64,000 nucleotides of DNA from the NCBI GenBank assembly GCA_963844055.1, contig CAWJMN010000002.1, positions 124,001 through 188,000 of the forward strand. The letters run 5' to 3'. Source of the stretch: CAWJMN01 sp963844055 (GTDB taxonomy: Bacteria > Planctomycetota > Planctomycetia > Pirellulales > Pirellulaceae). The notes beneath the pieces are model-generated. The model was given only the letters and a program-made list of their open reading frames with translations, searched no databases and was not told the origin of the DNA. Positions within the stretch are counted from its first letter, which is position 1, and every line of letters begins with the position of its first letter. Position numbers and translations under genes: made by a program. Below are positions 1 through 8,707 of this stretch, one piece after another.

Positions 1-890
1 ATTGGTAGAACGAGGTGATAGCCGGTAATCGTGCCGACATAAACCACAATCACCAGGAACAGTCCCAACATTAGTCCTCGGGGAACATTGCGCTGGGGCT
101 CGCGAATTTCTTCGGCCAAGGGGGCGATATTGATCCATCCATCGTACGGCCAATAGATGAGCAGCATAGATAGCCCGACTGCCTTCCAAAATCCCCAGCC
201 CAAACTCGTGGGGGCCAGTGGTTGCAAATTGCTCATTTCCCACGAGCCAAACAGCAAAGGGCCCGCAAATAGCAGCGCCAAAAAGCCCACCTTAACGAAC
301 GTGGTGATGTTTTGTGTCCAAGCGCTGTAACGAGTGCCGCGCACATTGATCCAAGTCAAAAGTGCGATGATGAGCAGCGTCAATGTTCCCTGCAGCCAAT
401 AGGGCAGCGACAGCAAATAATGCAGGGTTGTCCAGCTTTCTGGGACCGCCTTGGCACATGCCGCCAGTACTGGGCGAAGGTAGACCACCGTTGCGCTGGC
501 CAAACTTCCCAGCGTTCCTGTACGAACAATGGCAAACTCGCTCCATCCCCAAAGATAGGCGACACGAGTGCCATAAGCACGCCGCAAATAGACGTAGGGT
601 CCGCCGGCATGGGGCAACATGGCGGCCAGCTCTGCAACGGCCAGAGCGCCGCAAAGCGTCAGTAGCCCAACAATGATCCAGACGAGCGCGATCGCCCCAA
701 AGGAGCCTAGGTGCCGAGCAACCTCGGCCTCTTTAAGAAAGATACCCGAGCCGATCATCGACCCCACCACCATGGTGATCGCTTCGAGTGGCCCTAGCAG
801 ACGAGGTAGCGACGAAACGGCACGAGGTGGCTTCGTGGCTCCAGAATCGACGGGATTTATGCCGCCAGAAGACGGGGCTGGGCTTGGCAA
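1..890 (-). CDS. APC-family amino acid permease, 3' end outside the window
   Basis: This is a polytopic inner-membrane amino acid/polyamine/organocation (APC) permease, read on the minus strand and cut by the left edge, so only about 296 N-terminal residues are seen. A short Pro/Ser-rich leader is followed by the typical TM1 signature LLGPLEAITMVVGSMIGSG, then LAVAELAAMLPHAGGPYVYL, and several further hydrophobic segments as far as IVVYVGTITGYHLVLP at the edge. No ATG lies upstream of the TM1 signature in this frame. TTG at 890 is the best start and another TTG lies at 941; the ATG at 773 would delete half of TM1. It is divergent from gcvT. The substrate cannot be told from sequence; an amino acid is likely. 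Confidence 0.85.
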   Translation of the reverse strand, partial: MPSPAPSSGGINPVDSGATKPPRAVSSLPRLLGPLEAITMVVGSMIGSGIFLKEAEVARHLGSFGAIALVWIIVGLLTLCGALAVAELAAMLPHAGGPYVYLRRAYGTRVAYLWGWSEFAIVRTGTLGSLASATVVYLRPVLAACAKAVPESWTTLHYLLSLPYWLQGTLTLLIIALLTWINVRGTRYSAWTQNITTFVKVGFLALLFAGPLLFGSWEMSNLQPLAPTSLGWGFWKAVGLSMLLIYWPYDGWINIAPLAEEIREPQRNVPRGLMLGLFLVIVVYVGTITGYHLVLP

Positions 891-1240
891 TTCAATTCGT
901 CCACAGGTGAGGGAAAATGGGACTGAGGCAGGAATGGTCAAACTTGTTGCAGGATAACCTTTTAGCGTTGGTATTGCGAGTCAGATTCTGGCCCCCTTCT
1001 AGCGGGCTGATATCAGAGCGATACAATGCTTCTGTGCCTCGCTTCTTTGACATTCCGTCTACAATCCTTAGCACTAGCACTGCGGGTTTTGCAGGACGCT
1101 TGAAATGCCCTGCTGCGGGTCAAATTGTGCATATTGACGCGGATTTTTGCGTTATCTGGCGGGTGGCACGCCCCGCAGACATATCGACCAGTGCCAAAAC
1201 AAAGGGCCGTCCCCAGAGATAGCCCGATAGGATCACGCGA
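891..1240. other. Divergent intergenic region, permease / gcvT
   Basis: This 350 bp stretch lies between divergent genes and must carry the promoters of both the permease and the gcv block. I see no convincing coding frame in it. I looked for the paired conserved cores of a glycine riboswitch before gcvT and did not find them. Confidence 0.5.
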
Positions 1241-2365
1241 ATGAGTGGCGAATTGGCCAAGACACCTTTGCACGCTTGGCACACCGAGCACAAGGCGAGG
1301 ATGGTGGACTTCGCGGGTTGGTCGATGCCGGTTCAGTATGGCTCGATCGTCGAAGAGCATGTGGCCACCCGTACCGCTATCGGGATGTTTGACGTTTCGC
1401 ACATGGGGCGACTCCGGATTGAAGGGGCAGACGCTGCCGCATTCCTGGATCGAGTCGTCACTCGAAAAGTGATCGGCATGCCGGTTGGCAAGGTTCGTTA
1501 CGGGCTTGTCTGCAAGGAAGATGGATGCGCTTTAGACGATGTGCTGGTCTATCGCCTGGCTCCCCCAAGCGGTGAATATCATCTGCTTGTTGTGAACGCC
1601 AGCAACCGCGAGAAAATCGTCGCCTGGCTTGCCCAACAGCTGCGGCCGACCGATGCGGTCAAAATCATCGACCAAACTGTGGGTACGGTGATGTTTGCCG
1701 TTCAAGGCCCGAAGGCGATGGACCTCGTCAAACCGTTTACCGGTACCGACCCCACACAACTTGGGTACTATGCCGCCACCGAATCGACTCTGTGTGGTGA
1801 ATGGGCAATCATCAGCCGTACCGGCTACACCGGTGAGGATGGCGTTGAAGTCATCACTTCCGCCGATGCTGGCCTCAAGGCCTGGGAAGCGATTTTTGAA
1901 GCGGGGCAAGCCCATGGCTTGAAGGCTGCGGGATTGGGCTCGCGCGATACGCTCCGCCTGGAAGCGGCAATGCCCCTTTATGGCCATGAACTGAGCGAAA
2001 CGATCACTCCAGTAGAAGCGGGCCTCGACTTTGCACTCTCGATGGCGGGACGCGAGTTTGTGGGCCGCGAGTTTGTGGGCCGCGAAGCCTTGCTGAAGCA
2101 ACAGCAATCTGGCACCACGCGAACACGCGTCGGTCTATTGCTGGAAGGAAAACGGGCCGCACGCGAACACTATCCGATTGTTTGCGATGGCCAAACGATT
2201 GGCGAAGTCACCAGTGGAACCTTCTCGCCTACTTTGCAACAGCCAATTGCGATGGCATTTGTGCCGCGCGATGTTGCAGCCGCAGGTGGAACCGTTCAAG
2301 TAGATATTCGTGGCACGCTGACCCCGGCTAAGATCGTTCCGCTCCCTTTTTACAAACGCTCGTAA
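1241..2365 (+). CDS. gcvT: Glycine cleavage system T protein (aminomethyltransferase)
   Basis: GcvT is the cytosolic, folate-dependent aminomethyltransferase of the glycine cleavage system. It takes the aminomethyl group from lipoyl-GcvH, releases ammonia and forms methylene-tetrahydrofolate. The 374 residues are close to the usual length. The N-terminus is typical (MVDFAGWSMPVQYGSI, then MFDVSHMGRL), and the middle has ISRTGYTGEDGVEV and RDTLRLEAAMPLYGHEL, which are core family motifs. The C-terminal barrel includes EVTSGTFSPTLQQPIAMAFV. Translation starts at ATG 1241. It is first in the same-strand order gcvT-gcvH-gcvPA-gcvPB with gaps of about 80-180 bp. Oddity: five residues (EFVGR) are tandemly duplicated near residue 273 by a perfect 15-bp repeat. 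Confidence 0.96.
   Translation: MSGELAKTPLHAWHTEHKARMVDFAGWSMPVQYGSIVEEHVATRTAIGMFDVSHMGRLRIEGADAAAFLDRVVTRKVIGMPVGKVRYGLVCKEDGCALDDVLVYRLAPPSGEYHLLVVNASNREKIVAWLAQQLRPTDAVKIIDQTVGTVMFAVQGPKAMDLVKPFTGTDPTQLGYYAATESTLCGEWAIISRTGYTGEDGVEVITSADAGLKAWEAIFEAGQAHGLKAAGLGSRDTLRLEAAMPLYGHELSETITPVEAGLDFALSMAGREFVGREFVGREALLKQQQSGTTRTRVGLLLEGKRAAREHYPIVCDGQTIGEVTSGTFSPTLQQPIAMAFVPRDVAAAGGTVQVDIRGTLTPAKIVPLPFYKRS
2054..2083 (+). repeat. Perfect 15-bp in-frame tandem repeat in gcvT
   Basis: The unit gagtttgtgggccgc occurs twice in direct succession (2054-2068 and 2069-2083), adding one extra copy of Glu-Phe-Val-Gly-Arg. The usual family sequence has one copy here. The frame is kept. Confidence 0.95.
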
Positions 2366-2448
2366 GACCGCAAGTGAACTGCGTAGCTTGATGCGGTTCC
2401 TGCTGTCGCAATTTATCTTCGTCACCTTTGTTGAACCTGAGGTTGTGC

Positions 2449-2844
2449 ATGAATCCTGCTGACTTGAAGTATGCGGAATCCCATGAATGGGTCCGCGTGA
2501 GCACTGAAGACGGCCGCAAAGTAGGAACCATTGGTATCACTGCTTTTGCGATTCATCAATTGACGGACTTGGTTCACATGGTTTTGCCAAAGGTTGCGCA
2601 CAAGGTGAAGGCTGGCCAAGAGTTTGGCGAAGTGGAATCGGTGAAGGCCGTCAGCTCGCTTTATAGCCCTGTCGATGGCGAAGTAATTGCCGTCAACGAT
2701 GGCCTCGTGAACCGCCTGGAGAGCCTTGGCGATGACCCTTACAACTCTGGCTGGATGATCAAGGTCGCCCTCGCTGACGAAGCTGCACTTTCCAAGCTGA
2801 TGGATGCCGCTGCTTATCAGAAGCAATGCGACGCTGAAGGCTAA
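2449..2844 (+). CDS. gcvH: Glycine cleavage system H protein (lipoyl carrier)
   Basis: GcvH is the small lipoyl-carrier protein that shuttles the aminomethyl group between the P, T and L proteins. The 131 residues match the family length. The start MNPADLKYAESHEWV at ATG 2449 is the usual N-terminus; a TTG seven codons upstream is in frame but adds no conserved sequence. The lipoylated lysine is Lys66 in GEVESVKAVSSLYSP. VNDGLVNRLESLGDDPYNSG and the terminal GWMIKV are also typical. One difference is LTDLVHMVLPKVAHKVKAG, where many homologues have LGD-V-V-LP. It sits between gcvT and gcvPA, and the ligase-family gene at 6104 is a plausible source of its lipoyl group. Confidence 0.96.
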   Translation: MNPADLKYAESHEWVRVSTEDGRKVGTIGITAFAIHQLTDLVHMVLPKVAHKVKAGQEFGEVESVKAVSSLYSPVDGEVIAVNDGLVNRLESLGDDPYNSGWMIKVALADEAALSKLMDAAAYQKQCDAEG

Positions 2845-3021
2845 GATTGCTTTCCTAAAGGATACATGACCGGTTAAGTGACCTTAGCCGCTGCGGTTAC
2901 TGCAAAAACTAGGCGGGCACGTCAAGTCTGAGGCTGCTGCCCACCCGCCTCGCTACCCAACGCAAGTACGTTCGAAATGCATAACCGGCCTGTGCCGGAC
3001 AGATTTGAAGAGAGTGCTGAG

Positions 3022-4362
3022 ATGCCTTATTTCTATAACACGCCCGACGACGAAAAATCGATGCTGTCTGCGATCGGTGTCGAGAGTGTGGAAGCCCTGT
3101 TTGCTGGCGTTCCTGAAGAAGTTCGCTTGCGTCGCCCACTGAAGTTACCAGCGGCAATGTGCGAACTGGAACTTTCTCAGCACATTAGCGAATTGGCTTC
3201 GCGCAATACGCATATCGGCCAAAAGGTCTGCTTCCTCGGCGGCGGTGCCTACGATCACTTTGTACCTGCGGTAGTCGATGCACTAGCATCGCGCGGCGAG
3301 TTCTATACGTCGTACACGCCGTATCAACCCGAAGTGAGCCAAGGCAACATGCAGGTCATGTTTGAATATCAAACATTGATTTGCCAGTTGACGGGAATGG
3401 ACGTTTCCAATGCAAGCCTTTACGACGGCGGAAGCGCGGCCACCGAAGGTGTGCTGCTTGCGATGAGCGTTACGGGGCGGCCTAAGAAGGTAGTGGTTGC
3501 CGGAAGCGTCAACCCTGAATACCGTCAGATCTTGGATACGTACTTCGCTTCGATCGGCGCCACGCTGGTTACTGTTCCCGCCAAGAATGGGACGGTCGCT
3601 CCTGCCGATGTAGCCGCTGCCGTCGATGGTGAGACGGCCTGCGTTTTGGTGCAGCACCCCAATTTCTTTGGCGGCCTGGAAGATGTTGCAGCCCTTGCCA
3701 AGATTGCCCACGATGCAGGGGCTTTGCTGGTACAGTCATTTGACCCGATCAGCGTCGGACTGCTAAAGCGTCCTGCAGATTTGGGGGCCGACGTGGCCGT
3801 TGCCGAAGGTCAGGCACTTGGTACTCCGCTCCTTTACGGTGGCCCTTATCTGGGAATCATCGCCTGCAAGGAAGCGTTTGTTCGCCGCATGCCGGGGCGT
3901 ATTGCCGGGCAAACGGTTGATCGTCGCGGGCGTCGCTGCTGGGTGCTGACCCTGCAAACGCGCGAGCAACATATTCGTCGCGACAAGGCTACCAGCAATA
4001 TCTGCACCAACCAAGGCCTATTCGCATTACGCGCTGCTATCTATCTCGCGCAGATGGGTCCTCAGGGCCTGAAAGAAACAGCCGAACTTTGTGTGAAAAA
4101 GGCAGCCTACGCAAAGCAGCAGATCACCAAGAATGGTCGCTATGAAATTGCCTTTGCTGGTGCATCGTTCAAAGAGTTTGTGATCCGTGATCGCCAAGGC
4201 AACCTGGATGCCGCCGTAAACGGCTCGATGGAAGCCGGATATCTACCTGGCATTCCGCTGGGAAATTGGTATCCCGACCTGAAGGATTGTTTACTGGTAG
4301 CGGTCACAGAAAAGCGGACTAAGACAGAGATTGATGGCTGGGTTCGTTCGCTGGGCGGTTAA
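3022..4362 (+). CDS. gcvPA: Glycine dehydrogenase (decarboxylating) subunit 1
   Basis: This is the first half of the two-subunit PLP-dependent P protein, which decarboxylates glycine and loads the aminomethyl group on GcvH. The 446 residues from ATG 3022 match the family. MPYFYNTPDDEKSMLSAIG is the normal N-terminus, so I prefer this ATG to one 15 codons upstream. Typical segments are FLGGGAYDHFVPAVVD, YTPYQPEVSQG, QTLICQLTGMDVSNASLYDG and RRMPGRIAGQTVD. The end, GNWYPDLKDCLLVAVTEKRT, is also conserved. GcvPB follows 84 bp later. Split P proteins are common in Firmicutes, archaea and many Planctomycetes; a single GcvP is the alternative form elsewhere. Confidence 0.96.
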   Translation: MPYFYNTPDDEKSMLSAIGVESVEALFAGVPEEVRLRRPLKLPAAMCELELSQHISELASRNTHIGQKVCFLGGGAYDHFVPAVVDALASRGEFYTSYTPYQPEVSQGNMQVMFEYQTLICQLTGMDVSNASLYDGGSAATEGVLLAMSVTGRPKKVVVAGSVNPEYRQILDTYFASIGATLVTVPAKNGTVAPADVAAAVDGETACVLVQHPNFFGGLEDVAALAKIAHDAGALLVQSFDPISVGLLKRPADLGADVAVAEGQALGTPLLYGGPYLGIIACKEAFVRRMPGRIAGQTVDRRGRRCWVLTLQTREQHIRRDKATSNICTNQGLFALRAAIYLAQMGPQGLKETAELCVKKAAYAKQQITKNGRYEIAFAGASFKEFVIRDRQGNLDAAVNGSMEAGYLPGIPLGNWYPDLKDCLLVAVTEKRTKTEIDGWVRSLGG

Positions 4363-4446
4363 GAACATTGGCAAGGAGTGCTCGTTGGCCTCCCGCGCAA
4401 CATGATTCGGTGAGAACACGTTTTGTCTCTTAGGGAGACGTTTGCA

Positions 4447-5949
4447 ATGCGAAATCTGAAGTCTACACAACTACTGTTTGAGCTTTCGAAGTCTGGTCGT
4501 CGCGGCGGGGTGTTGCCACCCTGTGATGTGGAGACTGCCAGCATTGAAACGCTGATTCCGTCTGAGCATTTGGCAGCTGAGCCACCCCCATTGCCAGAAG
4601 TGACGGAGCCCGAGGTGGTGCGTCACTTCACCAACCTCTCGACACTAAACATGTCGGTCGACACCCACTTCTATCCGCTGGGCAGCTGTACGATGAAATA
4701 CAACAGCAAGCGGAACGAACGGATGGCCGCAGTGCCGGGCCTAGCAGACCTGCATCCTCATCAGCCGGAAAGCACGCTGCAAGGAATGCTGGAACTGCTA
4801 TACAACCTGCAATCGATGCTGGGAGAAATCTCGGGCCTACCTGCGGTGTCGCTGCAACCGGCGGCGGGTGCACACGGCGAACTTACGGCATTGATGGTTG
4901 CCGCAGCCTACTTCCGATCCATTGGCCAAACTCGCACGAAGGTTTTGGCGCCTGATAGTGCTCACGGCACGAACCCTGCCAGCGCCAAGATGGCGGGCTT
5001 GGACTTCGTCACCGTGAAGACGACTTCCTCGGGTGAAGTTGACATGGATGATTTGATGTCGAAGCTCGACGATCAGATTGCTGTGTTCATGATCACCAAC
5101 CCCAACACGCTTGGGTTGTTTGATAAGCAGGTGGTCGAGATTTCGAAGATCGTCCATGGTCTGGGCGGCCTGATTTATCTGGATGGCGCCAACATGAACG
5201 CCATTCTGGGGATCACTCGCCCCGGCGACTTTGGGGCGGACATGATGCACTACAACCCCCACAAGACCTTTAGCGGTCCACACGGCGGCGGTGGTCCTGG
5301 TGCTGGTCCGATTTGCGTGGCGGAAAAGCTTGGCCCCTTCTTGCCAACGCCAATCGTTGAAAAGCACGGGGATCGCTACGTGCTGCAAACGAATCGCCCC
5401 GCATCGATCGGCCGCGTTCGCAGCTTCTTTGGAAACGTCGGCGTGCTGATTCGTGCTTACTGCTATATCGTTTCGCATGGGCCTGCCGGAATCAAACGCG
5501 TTTCCGAGACCGCTGTTCTGAACGCTAATTACCTGCTAAGCCGGGTCAAACACATTCTGCCAGTCCCTCAAGGGGACCGCTGTATGCATGAGTTTGTCGC
5601 AACGGCCTCGGCACTGAAAAAGAAGAACGGCATCACCGCGATGGATATCGCGAAGCGTCTGTTGGACTATGGCTTCCACGCTCCGACCGTCTACTTCCCG
5701 CTGACGGTGCCAGAAGCCTTGATGATTGAACCTACCGAAACGGAAAGCCGCGAAACGCTCGACGCATTCGCCGAGATCTTGTTCCGGATCACGGAAGAGT
5801 CACCCGAATTGTTGCATGAAGCTCCCCACAGCACGATCATCAGCCGCCCCGACGAAGTACGTGCGGCTCGCCAACCGATGATGCGATGGAAGCCTTCCAA
5901 CACGCCGACCGATTCCGAACCGATGGCCGGATTTGTAAAAGCAACGTAG
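4447..5949 (+). CDS. gcvPB: Glycine dehydrogenase (decarboxylating) subunit 2
   Basis: This is the PLP-binding half of the split P protein. The 500 residues contain the Schiff-base lysine Lys273 in HYNPHKTFSGPHGGGGPG, and the conserved NMSVDTHFYPLGSCTMKYN and APDSAHGTNPASAKMAG. I chose ATG 4447, preceded by a purine-rich tagggaga stretch. A start eight codons upstream is in frame but does not match the family N-terminus. The C-terminal part (LDYGFHAPTVYFPLTVPEAL and EPTETESRETLDAF) is complete. It is the last gcv gene; the ligase-family gene follows 154 bp later, with no evident terminator between. Confidence 0.96.
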   Translation: MRNLKSTQLLFELSKSGRRGGVLPPCDVETASIETLIPSEHLAAEPPPLPEVTEPEVVRHFTNLSTLNMSVDTHFYPLGSCTMKYNSKRNERMAAVPGLADLHPHQPESTLQGMLELLYNLQSMLGEISGLPAVSLQPAAGAHGELTALMVAAAYFRSIGQTRTKVLAPDSAHGTNPASAKMAGLDFVTVKTTSSGEVDMDDLMSKLDDQIAVFMITNPNTLGLFDKQVVEISKIVHGLGGLIYLDGANMNAILGITRPGDFGADMMHYNPHKTFSGPHGGGGPGAGPICVAEKLGPFLPTPIVEKHGDRYVLQTNRPASIGRVRSFFGNVGVLIRAYCYIVSHGPAGIKRVSETAVLNANYLLSRVKHILPVPQGDRCMHEFVATASALKKKNGITAMDIAKRLLDYGFHAPTVYFPLTVPEALMIEPTETESRETLDAFAEILFRITEESPELLHEAPHSTIISRPDEVRAARQPMMRWKPSNTPTDSEPMAGFVKAT

Positions 5950-6103
5950 CTCACTTTGCCCTCACGGGTGACAGCGAGCGTTTTAGCAATCGTCCCTGGT
6001 GCGAATTGTATTTCTCGCCAGGGCTATTGTCTTTCCATGCCGCATCCGTGCCGCATGATGCCCCTAAAGGTCCGACCTTGTTTGCAATGCGGGAGTCATC
6101 ACG

Positions 6104-6859
6104 ATGGACTGCCGGCTGATCTGTGATGCTGCTGGATCTGGCAGCTGGAATATGTCGGTCGATGAGGCGTTGCTTGAAACGGCCGATCCTCAATCCCTGG
6201 CGGTGCTCCGGTTCTATACCTGGGATTCTCCAACGCTGTCGCTGGGCTACTTCCAGGAACATGCGGAACGTCACACTCACCCCGCTAGCGAGTGTTGCAG
6301 TTTGGTACGGCGTGCATCTGGCGGCGGCGCCATTTTGCATCACTGGGAACTGACCTATAGCTACATCGTTCCTGTGAAAAGTCGGTTTTCCGATGACCCG
6401 CAGTATCTTTATGACACCTTTCACGACACCCTGATTCAGACCCTTGCAGAGTGGGGAATCGTGGCCAGCCGGCATGTTCCGGTAACCACGATTGGAATTA
6501 GTTCGCCCAAAACTTCTTCGGAACCGTTTCTCTGCTTCGAGCGGTGCGCAACGGGCGACGTGATTTGCCAACAGAAGAAAATCTGCGGCAGCGCCCAGCG
6601 ACGAGGGAGGCAAGCCGTTTTGCAGCACGGCAGCATCTTGCTTCGTCAAAGTCCGTTTGCACCGGAACTTCCGGGGATCTACGAACTAACGGGGGTGTTG
6701 ATCACCTCAGACGAGTTACAGCATCGCTGGATGCCCCGACTTGCCGCCCAGCTTGGCGTGACGTTCTTGCCTTCGCAACTATCGTCCGAGGAACTTTCCG
6801 AGTCTGCCCGCGTCCAAGAAAGTAAGTTTTGCAGCGACCAATGGACCCTCCGAAGGTAG
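6104..6859 (+). CDS. Lipoate/octanoate transferase of the LplA/LipM family
   Basis: This belongs to the biotin/lipoate A/B protein ligase family and is 251 residues long. RRASGGGAILHHWELTYSY is the substrate-binding signature, and KKICGSAQRRGRQAVLQHGS holds the usual lysine and the GSAQ-R-QHGS block. A cysteine-phenylalanine pair (PFLCFERC) lies just before it. In LipM-type octanoyltransferases a cysteine at this place is the nucleophile, whereas LplA ligases lack it. I therefore infer transfer of an octanoyl group to GcvH more than ATP-dependent lipoate ligation, but both fit. The start is ATG 6104 with a ggag-like element about 10 bp upstream. Its place directly after gcvPB supports modification of GcvH. 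Confidence 0.85.
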   Translation: MDCRLICDAAGSGSWNMSVDEALLETADPQSLAVLRFYTWDSPTLSLGYFQEHAERHTHPASECCSLVRRASGGGAILHHWELTYSYIVPVKSRFSDDPQYLYDTFHDTLIQTLAEWGIVASRHVPVTTIGISSPKTSSEPFLCFERCATGDVICQQKKICGSAQRRGRQAVLQHGSILLRQSPFAPELPGIYELTGVLITSDELQHRWMPRLAAQLGVTFLPSQLSSEELSESARVQESKFCSDQWTLRR

Positions 6860-7218
6860 TGCAATCTAACGGTTTAAAAGGCGCTTTTGTCGGTTTTCGC
6901 AGGATTCTCGTAATGTTACTAGTTGCATTTCGACAGGGAATCTGGCGATAATCAATACTTGGAGCACCTGCGAAGTTGCGCCGTAGCTCAGCATTCGCTA
7001 GTGGCGTCAATTTAGACTTGGAACGTGATTTGCGGTTTATACACTATCATTGTGGATATCGCGATCTAGTCTCTTTCGACAAGGCTCCTATAATAAATAT
7101 GCGTACGGATATTAGCCCCGCTTATCGCTGATGTTTGCAAATTTTGAGGCTAGTTGAAGCAGCCATAATTTTTTTCGGGTTTTATTTTAACTCGAAATTT
7201 GCGAAGGGAAGGCGAGCA
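6860..7218 (+). promoter_or_regulatory. Intergenic region with a -10-like box before the FHA gene
   Basis: This 359 bp stretch is AT-richer than its surroundings. A perfect TATAAT box is at 7089-7094, about 125 bp before the FHA gene start, but no good -35 hexamer lies 16-18 bp upstream. No coding frame is convincing. A tagctcag octamer at 6984-6991 is not part of a tRNA. Confidence 0.35.
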
Positions 7219-7899
7219 ATGCAAGTTCGACTCAAAGTTACTCAAGGATCTAAAGCCGGCTCGGAAATCAAAATCCCAGCTCCGAAGTGCTTGATTGGCC
7301 GCAGTGACGAATGCCACCTTCGCCCGCAAAGCGAAGCGATCAGTCGTCGCCACTGCGTCATCATTACCACGGAGTCTGAAGTTGCGGTGCGCGACTTGGG
7401 AAGCCGAAACGGTACGTTCGTCAATGATGAACGCATATCCCAAGAGGCTGTACTCTTGCAGGGTGACATTTTGCGGGTAGGCCCACTGGAATTTGAAGTG
7501 TGCCTCGAACAATCCGTTTCTAAGCAAAAGCGGCCCAAGGCGAACGATATTGCGTCGGTGGCTGCCCGTTCGGCAGAGGGAAGCAAGGCTGCAAATCCAT
7601 CGGAACTCGGTTCCGTTGGTGACTGGCTCGATGAAGCGGACAACGAATTGCGGGAGAAGCGATTTGCTGATCCTGAAACTCGCCAGTTCCGCATTGAAGA
7701 TACCAACGCCGCCAATCCGGTCGTTCCGGGAACCGATCCAGGGATTCCGCTGGATAGCGAAACCAAGTCGATCGACTCGCCGATTAAACGGCCTGAAAAG
7801 AAGGCTCCTGGCAAGCTCCCCCCACGTGAGGAAGAGCAAAAGAAGGACTCGCGTGAAGCGGCCGCAGACATGCTGAAGAAGTTCTTCAACCGTCGCTAG
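7219..7899 (+). CDS. FHA-domain protein
   Basis: This is a cytosolic protein of 226 residues with an N-terminal forkhead-associated (FHA) domain over about residues 3-98. The phosphothreonine-binding signature is visible: Gly27-Arg28, Ser42 with Arg44-His45, and the run LGSRNGTFVND at 60-70. The rest is low complexity, rich in acidic and Lys/Pro residues, ending in DMLKKFFNRR. FHA domains bind phosphothreonine peptides made by Hanks-type kinases, so a signalling or scaffold role is likely; the partner is unknown. ATG 7219 is preceded by gaaggcgag, a good ribosome site. An in-frame start 28 codons upstream would add a non-conserved hydrophobic stretch. A strong terminator follows, so it is transcribed apart from the sigma factor gene. 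Confidence 0.88.
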   Translation: MQVRLKVTQGSKAGSEIKIPAPKCLIGRSDECHLRPQSEAISRRHCVIITTESEVAVRDLGSRNGTFVNDERISQEAVLLQGDILRVGPLEFEVCLEQSVSKQKRPKANDIASVAARSAEGSKAANPSELGSVGDWLDEADNELREKRFADPETRQFRIEDTNAANPVVPGTDPGIPLDSETKSIDSPIKRPEKKAPGKLPPREEEQKKDSREAAADMLKKFFNRR

Positions 7900-7932
7900 G
7901 GTTTTTCGCCAGCTTTTTGGTGGTCCAAAAAT

Positions 7933-7963
7933 AAAACCTGCCTCTTTGTGGGGCAGGTTTTTT
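7933..7963 (+). terminator. Rho-independent terminator after the FHA gene
   Basis: A perfect 10-bp stem (7933-7942 with 7952-7961; arm aaaacctgcc) has a 9-nt loop and ends in a T run. Confidence 0.9.
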
Positions 7964-8131
7964 CGTGTCTTGATATAACTTTGCTTATACTAAAAGTCCT
8001 ACCCTTGGAAGGATCTGCTGACAACTGGGCGAATTGCTGGCATAGGCCAAGATTTGACGGGGCCCGACGAAGAACTTCGCTGCGTGCGAAACCGGTGTCC
8101 GTCCTGCAGGGTATTACCAAACAGACTTGGC

Positions 8132-8707
8132 ATGAATTCAGGCTCTAACGATCGCGACGCCGACTTTCGCCAGTTGGTCACTCGTTGTTTAGCGGGTAAT
8201 CAAACAGCGATGCTCCAACTGGTCCAGCAAAGCTGGGGACAGGTGTTCGGGCTTGCGCTGCGAATGCTGGGAAACCGGCAAGATGCCGAGGATGCATGCC
8301 AAGAGACCTTTAGCCGCGTGCTGCGAAGTCTCCACAAATGGGACCCAGGCAGGGATTTCCATCCTTGGTTATTGGCCATTGCTGGAAACCGCTGCCGCAC
8401 GATGCTAAGCAGCCGGAAAAGACAACGCCGCCCCGATACGCTGGTCGAAGACGTACCTGAGTCGCGCAGTGACAACGCGGGCGAGTTGGAAGAAGAATTG
8501 ACAGGCGCACTGGCGCTGCTTCGTACTGAGTATCGCGAGGCGTTTTGCCTGTTTCATGAGCAAGAATTGAGTTACGAACAAATTGCAGAAGTCATGCAGG
8601 TTCCACTAGGGACCATCAAGACTTGGGTACACCGGGCGAGGAAGGAAATCGTTTTATACCTTCGTCAGCGTGGTGTATTTGCGGAGGATCGACATGCGGT
8701 GCCATGA
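8132..8707 (+). CDS. ECF-type RNA polymerase sigma factor
   Basis: This is a 191-residue sigma-70 family factor of the extracytoplasmic-function type with only regions 2 and 4. Region 2 (about residues 20-90) carries RMLGNRQDAEDACQETFSRV and KWDPGRDFHPWLLAIAGN, the core-binding and -10 recognition helices. Region 4 (about 130-185) carries SYEQIAEVMQVPLGTIKTWV, the helix-turn-helix for the -35 element. I prefer ATG 8132 (MNSGSNDRDADFRQL), since an upstream in-frame start adds Cys/Arg-rich sequence without family support. Its last 14 bp overlap the anti-sigma gene, as expected for a co-translated sigma/anti-sigma pair. The signal and the regulon are unknown. Confidence 0.93.
   Translation: MNSGSNDRDADFRQLVTRCLAGNQTAMLQLVQQSWGQVFGLALRMLGNRQDAEDACQETFSRVLRSLHKWDPGRDFHPWLLAIAGNRCRTMLSSRKRQRRPDTLVEDVPESRSDNAGELEEELTGALALLRTEYREAFCLFHEQELSYEQIAEVMQVPLGTIKTWVHRARKEIVLYLRQRGVFAEDRHAVP

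Noticed and set aside
891..1240. Possible glycine riboswitch before gcvT
   Set aside because: The paired conserved cores of the glycine riboswitch were not found in this stretch.
6984..6991. tagctcag, resembling the D-arm of a tRNA
   Set aside because: No matching acceptor stem, anticodon arm or T-arm (ggttcgaat-like) is present within 100 bp on either side.
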